30,367 nucleotides of DNA from Oscillospiraceae bacterium (GTDB lineage: Bacteria > Bacillota_A > Clostridia > Oscillospirales > Ruminococcaceae), in the NCBI GenBank assembly GCA_018109965.1, contig JAGBFE010000215.1, positions 1 to 30,367 on the forward strand. The letters are read 5' to 3'. Below the pieces are notes generated by a model that searched no databases, was not told where the DNA came from, and saw nothing but the letters and a program-made list of their open reading frames with translations. Both the position numbers and the translations under genes were made by a program. Below are positions 8,462 through 16,248 of this stretch, piece after piece (the first letter of the stretch is position 1; every line of letters starts with the position of its first letter).

Positions 8462-9512
8462 TTGCTTTTGCCTCCCTTCTCTTCATGCTGTTAGCAATTC
8501 TGCGGTCCAGCAATGCAGGACGTTCTACTTTTGGTGCATTTGGATGGAGCAGCCATGTAGAAGCATAGTGAGTATCACTAACTTTGAACATTGGTGGGTC
8601 TTCTTCAAAGTCAATTTTGAGAGCCCACTGGTTTCTTTCAGCAAATGCGTCACCAACTGGTGGATGAAGCATGTTAGGTGGTGTACCCTGGAGAGAGTAC
8701 AGTTCTTCTTCAGAAGACAGGTCTGTGTCAGGCATAGATGCCATCAAGCTCCATGTGTATGGATGCTGTGGGTTGTAGAAGATGTCTTCAGCTGTGCCGT
8801 ATTCAACAATTTTACCAGCGTACATAACAGCAATACGGTCTGCAACGTGTGCAACAACACCAAGGTCATGTGTGATAAAGATTGTGGAAACGCCTGTATT
8901 TTTCTGCAGGTCACCGATAAGGTGGAGAACCTGTGCCTGAATTGTTACGTCCAGAGCTGTTGTAGGTTCATCACAGATAAGAATTGTTGGGCTGGATGCC
9001 AGAGCAATAGCAATAACGATACGCTGACGCATACCACCGGAGAAGTTGAACGGGAACTGGTTGTATCTCTTTTCTGGTTCAGGGATACCTACAGCTGCCA
9101 TAAGTTCAAGACTTCTCTTTTTAGCTTCTGCTTTTGGCATTTTGTGCAGAATTGTAAAGATTTCTGCAATCTGTTTACCAATCTTTTTGATTGGGTTGAG
9201 GGAAGAAAGTGGATCCTGGAAAATCATTGCGATTTCACGACCACGGATTTTTTCCCAGTCTTTTTCTGTATTTTTAGTCAAGTCCTGACCTTTATACATA
9301 GCTGTGCCGCGTTCAATAACAGCATTGTTGCCTGCAATACCCATAAGAGTTTTTACAGTAACAGATTTACCGGAACCGGATTCACCAACGATAGCAAGAA
9401 CTTCACCTTTGTAGAGGTCGAATGTGTTGCCACGAACAGCCTGAACTTTACCAGCGTATGTATTGAAAGATACTGTCAGGTCTTTAACTTCGAGTATTTT
9501 TTCTCTATTCAT
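8454..9512 (-). CDS. oppD: Oligopeptide ABC transporter ATP-binding protein (OppD/DppD-like)
   Basis: The 352-residue ATPase has Walker A GESGSGKS (43-50), Q-loop IFQDPLSSLNPIKK, signature FSGGMRQR (157-164) and Walker B ILICDE ending at E182. The C-terminal oligopeptide-transporter domain is present as PPVGDAFAERNQWALKID. The cysteines expected there are replaced (D288, N294, D301), so the usual GCxFxxRC pattern is missing. An AAGGA ribosome-binding site lies at 9523-9528. The gene follows the OppC-like permease by 41 nt and overlaps the OppF-like gene by 8 nt. Role: ATP hydrolysis for peptide import. Confidence 0.93.
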   Translation of the reverse strand: MNREKILEVKDLTVSFNTYAGKVQAVRGNTFDLYKGEVLAIVGESGSGKSVTVKTLMGIAGNNAVIERGTAMYKGQDLTKNTEKDWEKIRGREIAMIFQDPLSSLNPIKKIGKQIAEIFTILHKMPKAEAKKRSLELMAAVGIPEPEKRYNQFPFNFSGGMRQRIVIAIALASSPTILICDEPTTALDVTIQAQVLHLIGDLQKNTGVSTIFITHDLGVVAHVADRIAVMYAGKIVEYGTAEDIFYNPQHPYTWSLMASMPDTDLSSEEELYSLQGTPPNMLHPPVGDAFAERNQWALKIDFEEDPPMFKVSDTHYASTWLLHPNAPKVERPALLDRRIANSMKRREAKANG

Positions 9513-9553
9513 ACTAAGTCTATCCTTTCTGTTAAGTTATGAATCGGCAATGA

Positions 9554-10717
9554 TTATTGTCTGAGGTTAGGGTTAAATGCGTCTCTCAAGCCGTTACCGA
9601 AAAGGTTGAATGCGAGCATAAGAGAGATAATAACTACACCTGGGAAAACAATCATGTATGGGAAGTCCATAAGAACTTTCTGACCGTCAGAAAGGAGCAT
9701 ACCGATTGATGGGTTTGGTGCCTGAACACCGAGACCAAGGTAGGAAAGACCAGCTTCCTGGAAAACAACGTTTGGTACAGCAAGAGCACAGGATGTGATA
9801 ATTGTACCGATAGCGTTTGGAAGAATGTGACGGAACATAATTTTTATGTCGCTTGCGCCCATTGTTCTTGCTGCAAGAACGTATTCTCTGTTTTTGTAGC
9901 GGTAGAACTGCATACGAACGCTGTTAGCTGTACCCATCCAGCCTGTGAGACAGAATACCAAAATAAGTGATGTGATACCTGAACCAAAGAGCATGATGAG
10001 AAGAATTGTAAGTGGAAGTGATGGAATGTTCCAGATAACGTCCATAATACGCTGGATGATAAGGTCAATCCAACCACCATAGTAACCACAGATAGAACCT
10101 ACAACAAGACCGATTGAAAGGTTGATCATAACAACGGAGAATGCCATAAGGAGGGATACTCGTGTACCCATCCACAGACGGGACCAGAGGTCACGGCCGA
10201 TGTTGTCAGTACCAAACCAGAAATACATATCTTTAACATCGTTCTTTTCGTAGATGTCAACTTTGATTCTTGTCATTGAAGCTTTACCGAAAGCGGAAGA
10301 AGTTTCGAATGTATCAAGTTCTTTTACTGTGTAATCTGCATAGTCAGCAAGATTATTTGTCTGAACAGTGATAACACGGCAACCATCCATAATACCAAGT
10401 TTTTCCACAACAGGAATTCTTGGAGGCATATTTTTGAGGCCTTCGTGCTGTGTGAGATAGTCGTATTTACCGATCATAGGACCGATAATAGCCATAACAA
10501 CGAGAACAATAATTACAGAAGTAGCAACAACTGTAACTTTGTCTCTTTTAAAACGACGCCAAACGTCTTTGATGTAAGAAACTGCTTCTGTTTTGAACTC
10601 TACGTCGTGAATTTTTTCTTCACGCTGAAAACGTTCAAACTTTTCAACAGGTTTATTCATAATGTCATCGCCAGCAGGCTGACCATTAGCCATCAACAAT
10701 GTTTTGTCATTATTCAT
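9554..10717 (-). CDS. oppC: Oligopeptide ABC transporter permease (OppC/DppC-like)
   Basis: This inner-membrane permease has a hydrophilic N-terminal tail, a first span (about VTVVATSVIIVLVVMAIIG), then FWFGTDNIGRDLWSRLWMGTRVSL, the family hallmark. The cytoplasmic coupling loop is EYVLAARTMGASDIKIMFRHILPN. About 70 residues are inserted between span 1 and the FGTD motif, a feature of the long OppC forms. I chose the ATG at 10717 (MNNDKTLL): GGAGG at 10726-10730 is well spaced, while the reading from 10750 would start 11 residues upstream with no good site. The start overlaps the OppB-like stop by 8 nt. Confidence 0.92.
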   Translation of the reverse strand: MNNDKTLLMANGQPAGDDIMNKPVEKFERFQREEKIHDVEFKTEAVSYIKDVWRRFKRDKVTVVATSVIIVLVVMAIIGPMIGKYDYLTQHEGLKNMPPRIPVVEKLGIMDGCRVITVQTNNLADYADYTVKELDTFETSSAFGKASMTRIKVDIYEKNDVKDMYFWFGTDNIGRDLWSRLWMGTRVSLLMAFSVVMINLSIGLVVGSICGYYGGWIDLIIQRIMDVIWNIPSLPLTILLIMLFGSGITSLILVFCLTGWMGTANSVRMQFYRYKNREYVLAARTMGASDIKIMFRHILPNAIGTIITSCALAVPNVVFQEAGLSYLGLGVQAPNPSIGMLLSDGQKVLMDFPYMIVFPGVVIISLMLAFNLFGNGLRDAFNPNLRQ

Positions 10718-11666
10718 CTTTCTTACCTCCCATTCGGATTCGAGGGTCAATTACGCCATAAGACAAGTCTGCAAAAATGGCCATAACAAGACCGATGATA
10801 ACGTAGAAGATAACGATACCCATTGTCAACCAGTGGTCTTTACCGTTAATAGCGGAAATCATTGTTTTGGACAAGCCCGGTACCGCGAAAATCTGTTCGA
10901 TAACGAGGGATGAGGACAAAACGCCCAGGAACAAATAAAGGAATGTAGCAGACAGTGGAACACAAGCGTTACGCAGTGCGTGACCTGTGATTGTCTGGCT
11001 GTATGTGAGACCCTTAGCTTTTGCAAGAAGCATAAAGTCCATTGTAAGAACTTCAGCAAGTTCTGCACGCAGGGTTCTTGCGATAGATGCAATGGAACCG
11101 AAAGCAAGGGCAAAAATTGGCATAATCATTGAATAGAATTTTGTCCACGTGAGATTGTGCTCAGTAGCCAAAATAAGTGGGAACCATTCCAGTTTAAAAC
11201 CGAGTACATACTGCATAACCGCTGCAAGTACGAAGGACGGAACGGAAATCAACAGGATAACAAAGCTGGAAGCAATGATATCGTAAACTGTATCTTTTTT
11301 GATAGCCATTGTAATACCAAAAATCATACCCAATGGCAATGTTACGAATGCAGCAAAGTAGTTGAGCTGAATTGTAACAGGAAGACGTTCAAGAACAACG
11401 TCAAAAACCGGAACACCCGGTCTGATTTTGAGAGAGTAACCAAAGTCAAGATGGAGATAGTCTCTCATAACATAACCGAACTGAACGATAAGAGGTTCGT
11501 CCAGGTGGTACTTTGCCAGAATTGCCTGACGTGTAGCTGGGTCCATTTTTGGGGACATACCGATGATGTCACCAGGCATTGACCACAATACAAAAAATAC
11601 AACAACTATGATAACCAGCATTGTAAATGCAGCGGCTACAAGTCTCTGTAATGTATATCTAAGCAC
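10710..11666 (-). CDS. oppB: Oligopeptide ABC transporter permease (OppB/DppB-like)
   Basis: The protein of about 318 residues begins MLRYTLQRLVAAAF, the usual OppB N-terminus. It continues with FFVLWSMPGD, YLHLDFGYSL and the EAA-type loop DFMLLAKAKGLTYSQTITGHALRNACVPL, and about six spans are visible. The GTG at 11666 is preferred to the GTG at 11675. The former lies 8 nt after AGAGG and restores the common start of the family; the latter sits directly against that ribosome-binding site. It forms the peptide channel with the OppC-like subunit. It lies 178 nt downstream of the binding-protein gene, across a hairpin-rich spacer that may lower its expression relative to the binding protein. Confidence 0.92.
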   Translation of the reverse strand: MLRYTLQRLVAAAFTMLVIIVVVFFVLWSMPGDIIGMSPKMDPATRQAILAKYHLDEPLIVQFGYVMRDYLHLDFGYSLKIRPGVPVFDVVLERLPVTIQLNYFAAFVTLPLGMIFGITMAIKKDTVYDIIASSFVILLISVPSFVLAAVMQYVLGFKLEWFPLILATEHNLTWTKFYSMIMPIFALAFGSIASIARTLRAELAEVLTMDFMLLAKAKGLTYSQTITGHALRNACVPLSATFLYLFLGVLSSSLVIEQIFAVPGLSKTMISAINGKDHWLTMGIVIFYVIIGLVMAIFADLSYGVIDPRIRMGGKKDE

Positions 11667-11698
11667 AGATTGCACCTCTTTCTAATTTTTTGTGCAAA

Positions 11699-11763
11699 TA
11701 TTATTAAACAAACAACGTATTTGTTTAATAATACTGCGGTCCAATACTGCGTACCGGACCGCA
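11699..11763 (-). promoter_or_regulatory. Hairpin pair in the spacer between binding-protein and permease genes
   Basis: Two hairpins are visible: a 14-bp A/T stem (11699-11712 with 11720-11733) and an 8-bp GC-rich stem (11735-11742 with 11756-11763). A short GTGCC/GGCAC stem lies at about 11806-11821. In many oligopeptide operons such spacer structures cause partial termination or protect the upstream message, giving excess binding protein. That role here is inferred. Confidence 0.5.
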
Positions 11764-11844
11764 ATATATTAATCTTTCACGAAATTACTTCGTTAACTGC
11801 ATTTTGTGCCTTAAAAGGCACGTACATATTAACTAATTATTAAA

Positions 11845-13620
11845 TCAGTTAAATGTTGCCTGCATAAGCATAAATTCGAGGTCAACATGACCCTGTTCCA
11901 TAACTGGAGTGATCTTGTCAGAGAAGAACCATCTGTATGCACGGTTGTATACAGGGATGAAGCAGCAGTCGTTCAAACGGATTTCTTCCATTCTTGCTGT
12001 GTATTCAAGTCTGAGCTGTGGGTCATTTTTAGCTTCGTACAACATACAGCCGTAAGCAAGTTTGTCGTATTCATCACGGTAAGCCTGGCTTGCGATTGAG
12101 CAGTACTGTGTGTTGTATGTGTATGGACCGGAGTATACCCAGTTTGTATCTTCCCAAGGAGCTTCAACGGAGCAGTAGTCACCACAACCGAAGCAGATGT
12201 CGAAGTCCATGTTTGTTCTAGCGATTGTATCGTAGATTGTTGCACCTGGTGTAGCCTGGAGAACGATTTCGAATTTGTCAGCTGGGATAACTTTCTGGAT
12301 CTGAGCCTGGAGAACTTCAGCGTATTCTTTGTTGATATCAGATGTATCAGCGTAGATAGCTGTTACAGTGATTTTTTCGCCTTCGTATGGAGCATATGCT
12401 TTTTCGAAGTAGTCAAGAGCGAGTTCTGGGTCATAACCTGTTTCTGTGAGAGCGTGGCCGTCAATTGTGATAGCCTGTGCTTCTGGAGTTGAACGGTAGT
12501 CAACGAGAACGCCGTCTTCCATTGGAACTTTAGACTGGATGTGGTACTGGTATGGTGAAGCAACGGATGTTGGGTAAACCATTTCAATAACCTGCTGTCT
12601 GTCTGTTGCCCAGTAGAGAGCATATCTCATGTTAGGGTCTGTAAGGATTGGGTGGCTTGGTGTTTCACCGTTGATGTAGTAACCCATGTTGTCAGCACGG
12701 AGCTGGTATTTAGCACCTGGGTATTCATCGTACTGTGCCTGGTTAGCAACTACAGCGTCAATTTTGCCCTGTTCGAAGAGCTGTACCTGAGCGTTAGCGT
12801 CAGCAACTGCTGTGTATGTAACTTTGTCTGGTGTGAAGATGTCAGAGTTAACAAGTTTGTCTGTATCTGTTCTTCTTGTGTATTCGAAGTACTGGCCTTC
12901 GATGAGGTCGGATGGGTAGTAGAGACCGGAAGCTACGAATGTGTCGAGGGAAGAACCGTATGTGCAGGACATGCCGTCTTCGCTCATGCAAGCTTCGTAT
13001 GTGTCGATATGAACAACTGCGTTACCTACGTATGCCCATTCTTCTTTAACGTCCATAGCTGTTGCTGGTTCAAAGTCATCAGCATATGTGATCTGGATTG
13101 TGTGATCGTCGATAGCTTTGAAGCCAACTTCGGACCATTCGCATTCGCCTGCGATGTATTTTGTACCATTTTCGATGGATGTAACACCAGCATTACGGTT
13201 AGCAAGTTTTGGGTCAGAGTTCATTTTGATGGAGTATTCAACTGTGTTAGCATCGATTGGTGTGCCATCCATGAATGTGTAGCCTTCATCAATTGTGATT
13301 GTCCAAACTTTGTGTGTTTCGTCAGCTGGAACTGGATCACCAACAGCAAGAGCAGGAACATATGTTCTTACACCGTTTTCAACGTCCCAAACTGTTCTGT
13401 ACATAGAAGCAGAAAGGTCGAGCAAGATTTCATAGTCTGTTTCTGTTGTGTGTGGGTTAAGTGTTGCTGGTGTATCTGCACGAACCAGGTTCAACACTTT
13501 TTCTGTTGTTTCTGTAGTTTCGCCACCTGTTGTTTCAGATGATGCTGGAGCAGAAGAACATGCTGTAAACATCATTGCACAAGCAAGAAGCATAGCTACT
13601 AAGCGCATAGCTTTTTTCAT
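11845..13620 (-). CDS. oppA: Peptide ABC transporter substrate-binding lipoprotein (SBP family 5)
   Basis: The 591-residue protein has a lipoprotein signal peptide (MKKAMRLVAMLLACAMMFTA, lipidated C21) and a Ser/Thr/Glu-rich linker. The SBP_bac_5 pattern is clear: LNLVRADTPATLNPH near the N-terminus, ALAVGDPVPADETHKVWTITIDEGYTFMDGTPIDANTVEYSIK, and a C-terminal IRLNDCCFIPVYNRAYRWFF. Length is normal for oligopeptide binders. It captures peptides outside the cell for the permease and ATPases encoded just downstream. The ribosome-binding site is AAAGGAG at 13629-13635. A cre-like palindrome overlaps the promoter region upstream. Peptide is the likely ligand, but nickel or other family-5 ligands cannot be excluded. 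Confidence 0.92.
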   Translation of the reverse strand: MKKAMRLVAMLLACAMMFTACSSAPASSETTGGETTETTEKVLNLVRADTPATLNPHTTETDYEILLDLSASMYRTVWDVENGVRTYVPALAVGDPVPADETHKVWTITIDEGYTFMDGTPIDANTVEYSIKMNSDPKLANRNAGVTSIENGTKYIAGECEWSEVGFKAIDDHTIQITYADDFEPATAMDVKEEWAYVGNAVVHIDTYEACMSEDGMSCTYGSSLDTFVASGLYYPSDLIEGQYFEYTRRTDTDKLVNSDIFTPDKVTYTAVADANAQVQLFEQGKIDAVVANQAQYDEYPGAKYQLRADNMGYYINGETPSHPILTDPNMRYALYWATDRQQVIEMVYPTSVASPYQYHIQSKVPMEDGVLVDYRSTPEAQAITIDGHALTETGYDPELALDYFEKAYAPYEGEKITVTAIYADTSDINKEYAEVLQAQIQKVIPADKFEIVLQATPGATIYDTIARTNMDFDICFGCGDYCSVEAPWEDTNWVYSGPYTYNTQYCSIASQAYRDEYDKLAYGCMLYEAKNDPQLRLEYTARMEEIRLNDCCFIPVYNRAYRWFFSDKITPVMEQGHVDLEFMLMQATFN

Positions 13621-13649
13621 AAAGTTTTCTCCTTTATAGATTTTTATTT

Positions 13650-13680
13650 ATTATAAATACGCTGCAAACGTTTCCCGCAA
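13650..13680 (-). promoter_or_regulatory. Promoter region of the peptide transporter operon with a cre-like site
   Basis: On the minus strand TATAAT lies at 13650-13655; a weak -35 TTGCGG lies at 13675-13680 (19-bp spacing). Between them, on the plus strand, TGCAAACGTTTCCC (13663-13676) matches the CcpA cre consensus TGNAANCGNTNNCA in all but its last base. A site overlapping the core promoter would be expected to mediate carbon catabolite repression. Confidence 0.4.
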
Positions 13681-13708
13681 CGCAATTATAACCGAACTTG
13701 TTGTCGCT

Positions 13709-14128
13709 CTATACTACAAAAGCAAGAGCAAATGAAATCGCCAGAAATATGATGGCTCTGAGCAGCGGCCATTTTATATCTTTCTGGTGGACATCGGCAT
13801 AAATATATTTTTGTGTATATTCCGCCATATCCATTGGACGGATTACGGTACCGTCAACCCCCTGGGCTTTTCTTGTACGGCGTTTGTAAGCCATATAAGA
13901 AAATGTTTTAAATAAACCTACATTACGGATATATCTTGTTGAGCCAACAATAAGATGAAGCAACCCTATAATGCAGAAAAAATCAGATATATTTCTGATT
14001 AAACCCTGCTGATGTCTTAAAATCATAAGCACAAGTGCCATAACACTTGTAACAACCAGGGTTTTGAACTGTTCTTTTTTCCAGTGCTTTTTAAATTTTT
14101 CTTTCAACATTTTTCTTTTCACCGCCAT
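13709..14128 (-). CDS. Small membrane protein, possibly DUF3899-like
   Basis: The protein of about 139 residues has a Lys-rich N-terminus and three hydrophobic segments (about 22-37, 47-63 and 121-139). Between spans 2 and 3 lies a basic loop with GSTRYIRNVGLFKTFSYMAYKRRTRKAQG. The pattern recalls the uncharacterised DUF3899 family, but that is a weak resemblance. No function can be given. The start is uncertain: the ATG at 14128 and the ATG at 14110 both lack a good ribosome-binding site, and an upstream GTG at 14155 is also open. It lies 88 nt upstream of the peptide-binding protein gene on the same strand, which has its own putative promoter. Confidence 0.55.
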   Translation of the reverse strand: MAVKRKMLKEKFKKHWKKEQFKTLVVTSVMALVLMILRHQQGLIRNISDFFCIIGLLHLIVGSTRYIRNVGLFKTFSYMAYKRRTRKAQGVDGTVIRPMDMAEYTQKYIYADVHQKDIKWPLLRAIIFLAISFALAFVV

Positions 14129-14155
14129 AAAATAATGAATATATATACTATGCAC

Positions 14156-14654
14156 AAAACAAGTGATAAATATATGTTGAAAATGACGGTAATTTTCATA
14201 TTTTTATGCAATTCATAAAATTGTCTTACTCATAATATCACAGTTTGTTAACTTTTTCAAGATAAAAATTAGTTATACAGCCCTCTGGTTTTATATAATT
14301 TGCACAAAACAGCCTTTAAAAACTTTCATTTTATACTGTAAAAGTTCATATTTGGTATTTTTATTAACAGCATGTTACAAAACCAAAAACTTTTTGTTTC
14401 CTGCTCTAAACAAATATTTATTCGATTTATATTTAATTAAATTAAGAATAACTGTCATTTTATTTAATTTAATTGCAAACGCCCATTGTGTATTTTAAAA
14501 TTAAATCATTTTGTATGTATAAATATTCATATATTTATGTCAAAATAATTACAAATGATTACAAACTGTATGCCAAATCATTTTTGTCGTTTTAAACAAA
14601 AATCCTGTATCAATCAATTGTATAAAACCAATTATTTTATGCAAAATACAAATT
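14156..14654. other. AT-rich non-coding stretch
   Basis: About 500 bases of very AT-rich DNA contain no reading frame with a plausible start and ribosome-binding site. I see a short direct repeat (ATTACAAA at 14548-14555 and 14558-14565) and A/T palindromic tracts near 14430-14470. No RNA gene was recognised. It separates the transporter cluster from the aminopeptidase gene. Confidence 0.5.
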
Positions 14655-14688
14655 GACAGGCAGATTTCCCAAAAGAAACCTGCCTGTC
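14655..14688 (-). terminator. Intrinsic terminator of the M24 aminopeptidase gene
   Basis: A nine-base-pair GC-rich stem (14655-14663 with 14680-14688) is extended by one mismatch and four pairs, with a 6-nt loop. On the minus strand it is followed by AATTTGTATTTT. It begins 60 nt after the stop at 14748. Confidence 0.75.
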
Positions 14689-14747
14689 TGATATGAAACT
14701 GTAAATTTTGTTGTTTATTCGATTATTTCTGCAAAATCAAAGCAAAA

Positions 14748-15998
14748 TTATTTTCCCTGAGCCATAAACGCTTCAATTTCTTCTACTGTTTTTGGAATAC
14801 CTGCAGACATAACTTCTACACCGTCTTTTGTAACAAGAAGTGTATCTTCAATTCTGATACCGATCTGTTCATCGTCAAAGTAAAGACCAGGTTCCAGTGT
14901 AAACATAAGATTTTCTTCAAGCAGAAGGTCGCCTCTGTCGCCTACGTCGTGTGTGTTGAGACCGATATTGTGGCCTGAACCGTGGAAATAATATTTGCTG
15001 ATATCTTCAACCTTTTCAATTTTGCCGATTTTTACAAGTTCTTCTGCCATAACCTGTTTGCTTATCTGCTGCAGTTCACTTTTAAGCTGACCTGGCTTGG
15101 ACATACTTTCGGCAACTTCAAGGCCTTTAAGCACGATATTGTAAAGCTGTTTCTGTCTTTCGGTAAATTTGCCGTTTACAGGATATGTTCTGGAAACGTC
15201 TGCACAGTAGTAGTTCCACTGAGCACCAAGGTCAAACAGAATAAGGTCGCCGTCCTTTGTCTGGGTATCGTTGTCAACATAGTGCATTATGCATGCATTT
15301 TTGCCTGTTGCAGCAATTGTTGTAAATGCAGGCATTTTTACATTATAGCCTTTAAGTACAAAATCGTAGTAAGCTTCAATCTGACATTCAGTCATACCAG
15401 GTTTCATATTGAGCAGAATATTTTTTACACCTTCTTCTGTGATTTTTACAGCTTTGCGGTGATTTTCGATTTCTGCCTGGTCCTTGATAACACGCATACG
15501 GCAGATTGTGTGATATGCATTGTGGATGCTGAGATATGGGTAAATTTCTTTAAGACGGTTTGCGCGTTTCTGTGCTTCATTTGGTGCATAGTTCATATCC
15601 CATCTTGCCATATCGATATAAACATCCTGCACATCGTTTGCAAACAGCATGCGGGAAATTGTGCTGTCCCAGCTGTCGTTTGGCACTATGCGGTCAATAC
15701 CTGTAGCAGCTTTGATTTCATCGCTGTCAAAACGTGTGCCCATCCAGCGCTGTTCGTGTTCATCAGGGATATGCATAAAGAGAATTTCATTTACCTTGCC
15801 GTTGATTTTGGAAATAAGCAATGTTGCATCAACATCACTGCGGCCTGTAAGATAAACAAAGTTGCGGTATGGCTGAAAAATGTAGTTTTCATCATCTGTA
15901 GATTCAACATATCCGCCGCTGCATACAAAATAGAAGGAATTGTCTTTCATAGTTTCTGCAAAACGGCTTCTTCTCTGAACAAAATATTCTTTACTCAA
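14748..15998 (-). CDS. pepP: M24-family Xaa-Pro aminopeptidase
   Basis: The 416-residue protein has an aminopeptidase-P N-terminal domain (about 1-150) and a pita-bread M24 domain. The metal ligands are all visible: D256 in FDLG, D267 in ADVSRTYP, H343 in HGSGHNIGL, E369 in TLEPGLY and E384 in IRIED. The enzyme should remove an N-terminal residue preceding proline from peptides in the cytoplasm, complementing general peptidases. The start is a TTG at 15998, chosen because GGAGG (16007-16011) lies 8 nt upstream and the AMP_N domain begins there. It has its own strong promoter and terminator. Confidence 0.92.
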   Translation of the reverse strand: MSKEYFVQRRSRFAETMKDNSFYFVCSGGYVESTDDENYIFQPYRNFVYLTGRSDVDATLLISKINGKVNEILFMHIPDEHEQRWMGTRFDSDEIKAATGIDRIVPNDSWDSTISRMLFANDVQDVYIDMARWDMNYAPNEAQKRANRLKEIYPYLSIHNAYHTICRMRVIKDQAEIENHRKAVKITEEGVKNILLNMKPGMTECQIEAYYDFVLKGYNVKMPAFTTIAATGKNACIMHYVDNDTQTKDGDLILFDLGAQWNYYCADVSRTYPVNGKFTERQKQLYNIVLKGLEVAESMSKPGQLKSELQQISKQVMAEELVKIGKIEKVEDISKYYFHGSGHNIGLNTHDVGDRGDLLLEENLMFTLEPGLYFDDEQIGIRIEDTLLVTKDGVEVMSAGIPKTVEEIEAFMAQGK

Positions 15999-16036
15999 TG
16001 TAGTGTCCTCCGTTAAATAATTATATAACTGACCTT

Positions 16037-16065
16037 ATTATATTACCTTATTATAAAAACATCAA
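16037..16065 (-). promoter_or_regulatory. Predicted promoter of the M24 aminopeptidase gene
   Basis: On the minus strand TTGATG (16060-16065) and a perfect TATAAT (16037-16042) are separated by 17 bp, about 40 nt upstream of the TTG start. Confidence 0.65.
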
Positions 16066-16248
16066 GATTTTGTTTCACTTATATCTCCTGCTTCTGTGTG
16101 TGTAAATTATTACAATCTATTTACAATTTCGACAAAATGCAGTAAAATTGTTTTGTTATTTAAATGTTATTTTAAATGTTTTAATATATTGTATTTATAA
16201 TTACATTTATATATTAAAAACAAAAATAACTGTTGTTCAGGAGATAAA

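Noticed and set aside
8544..9542. Long plus-strand open frame opposite the OppD-like gene
   Set aside because: It is a shadow of a well-supported gene with a Cys/Phe/Asn-rich translation; similar shadows lie opposite the binding proteins and the M24 peptidase.
14548..14565. Direct repeat ATTACAAA spaced by 10 bp as an operator or CRISPR-like repeat
   Set aside because: Only two short copies in AT-rich DNA with no adjacent start of a gene; chance is the simplest explanation.
16128..16134. Single 0A-like box (TTCGACA) between the pepP and acyltransferase genes
   Set aside because: One seven-base match is expected by chance in a window of this size and it is not well placed relative to a promoter.
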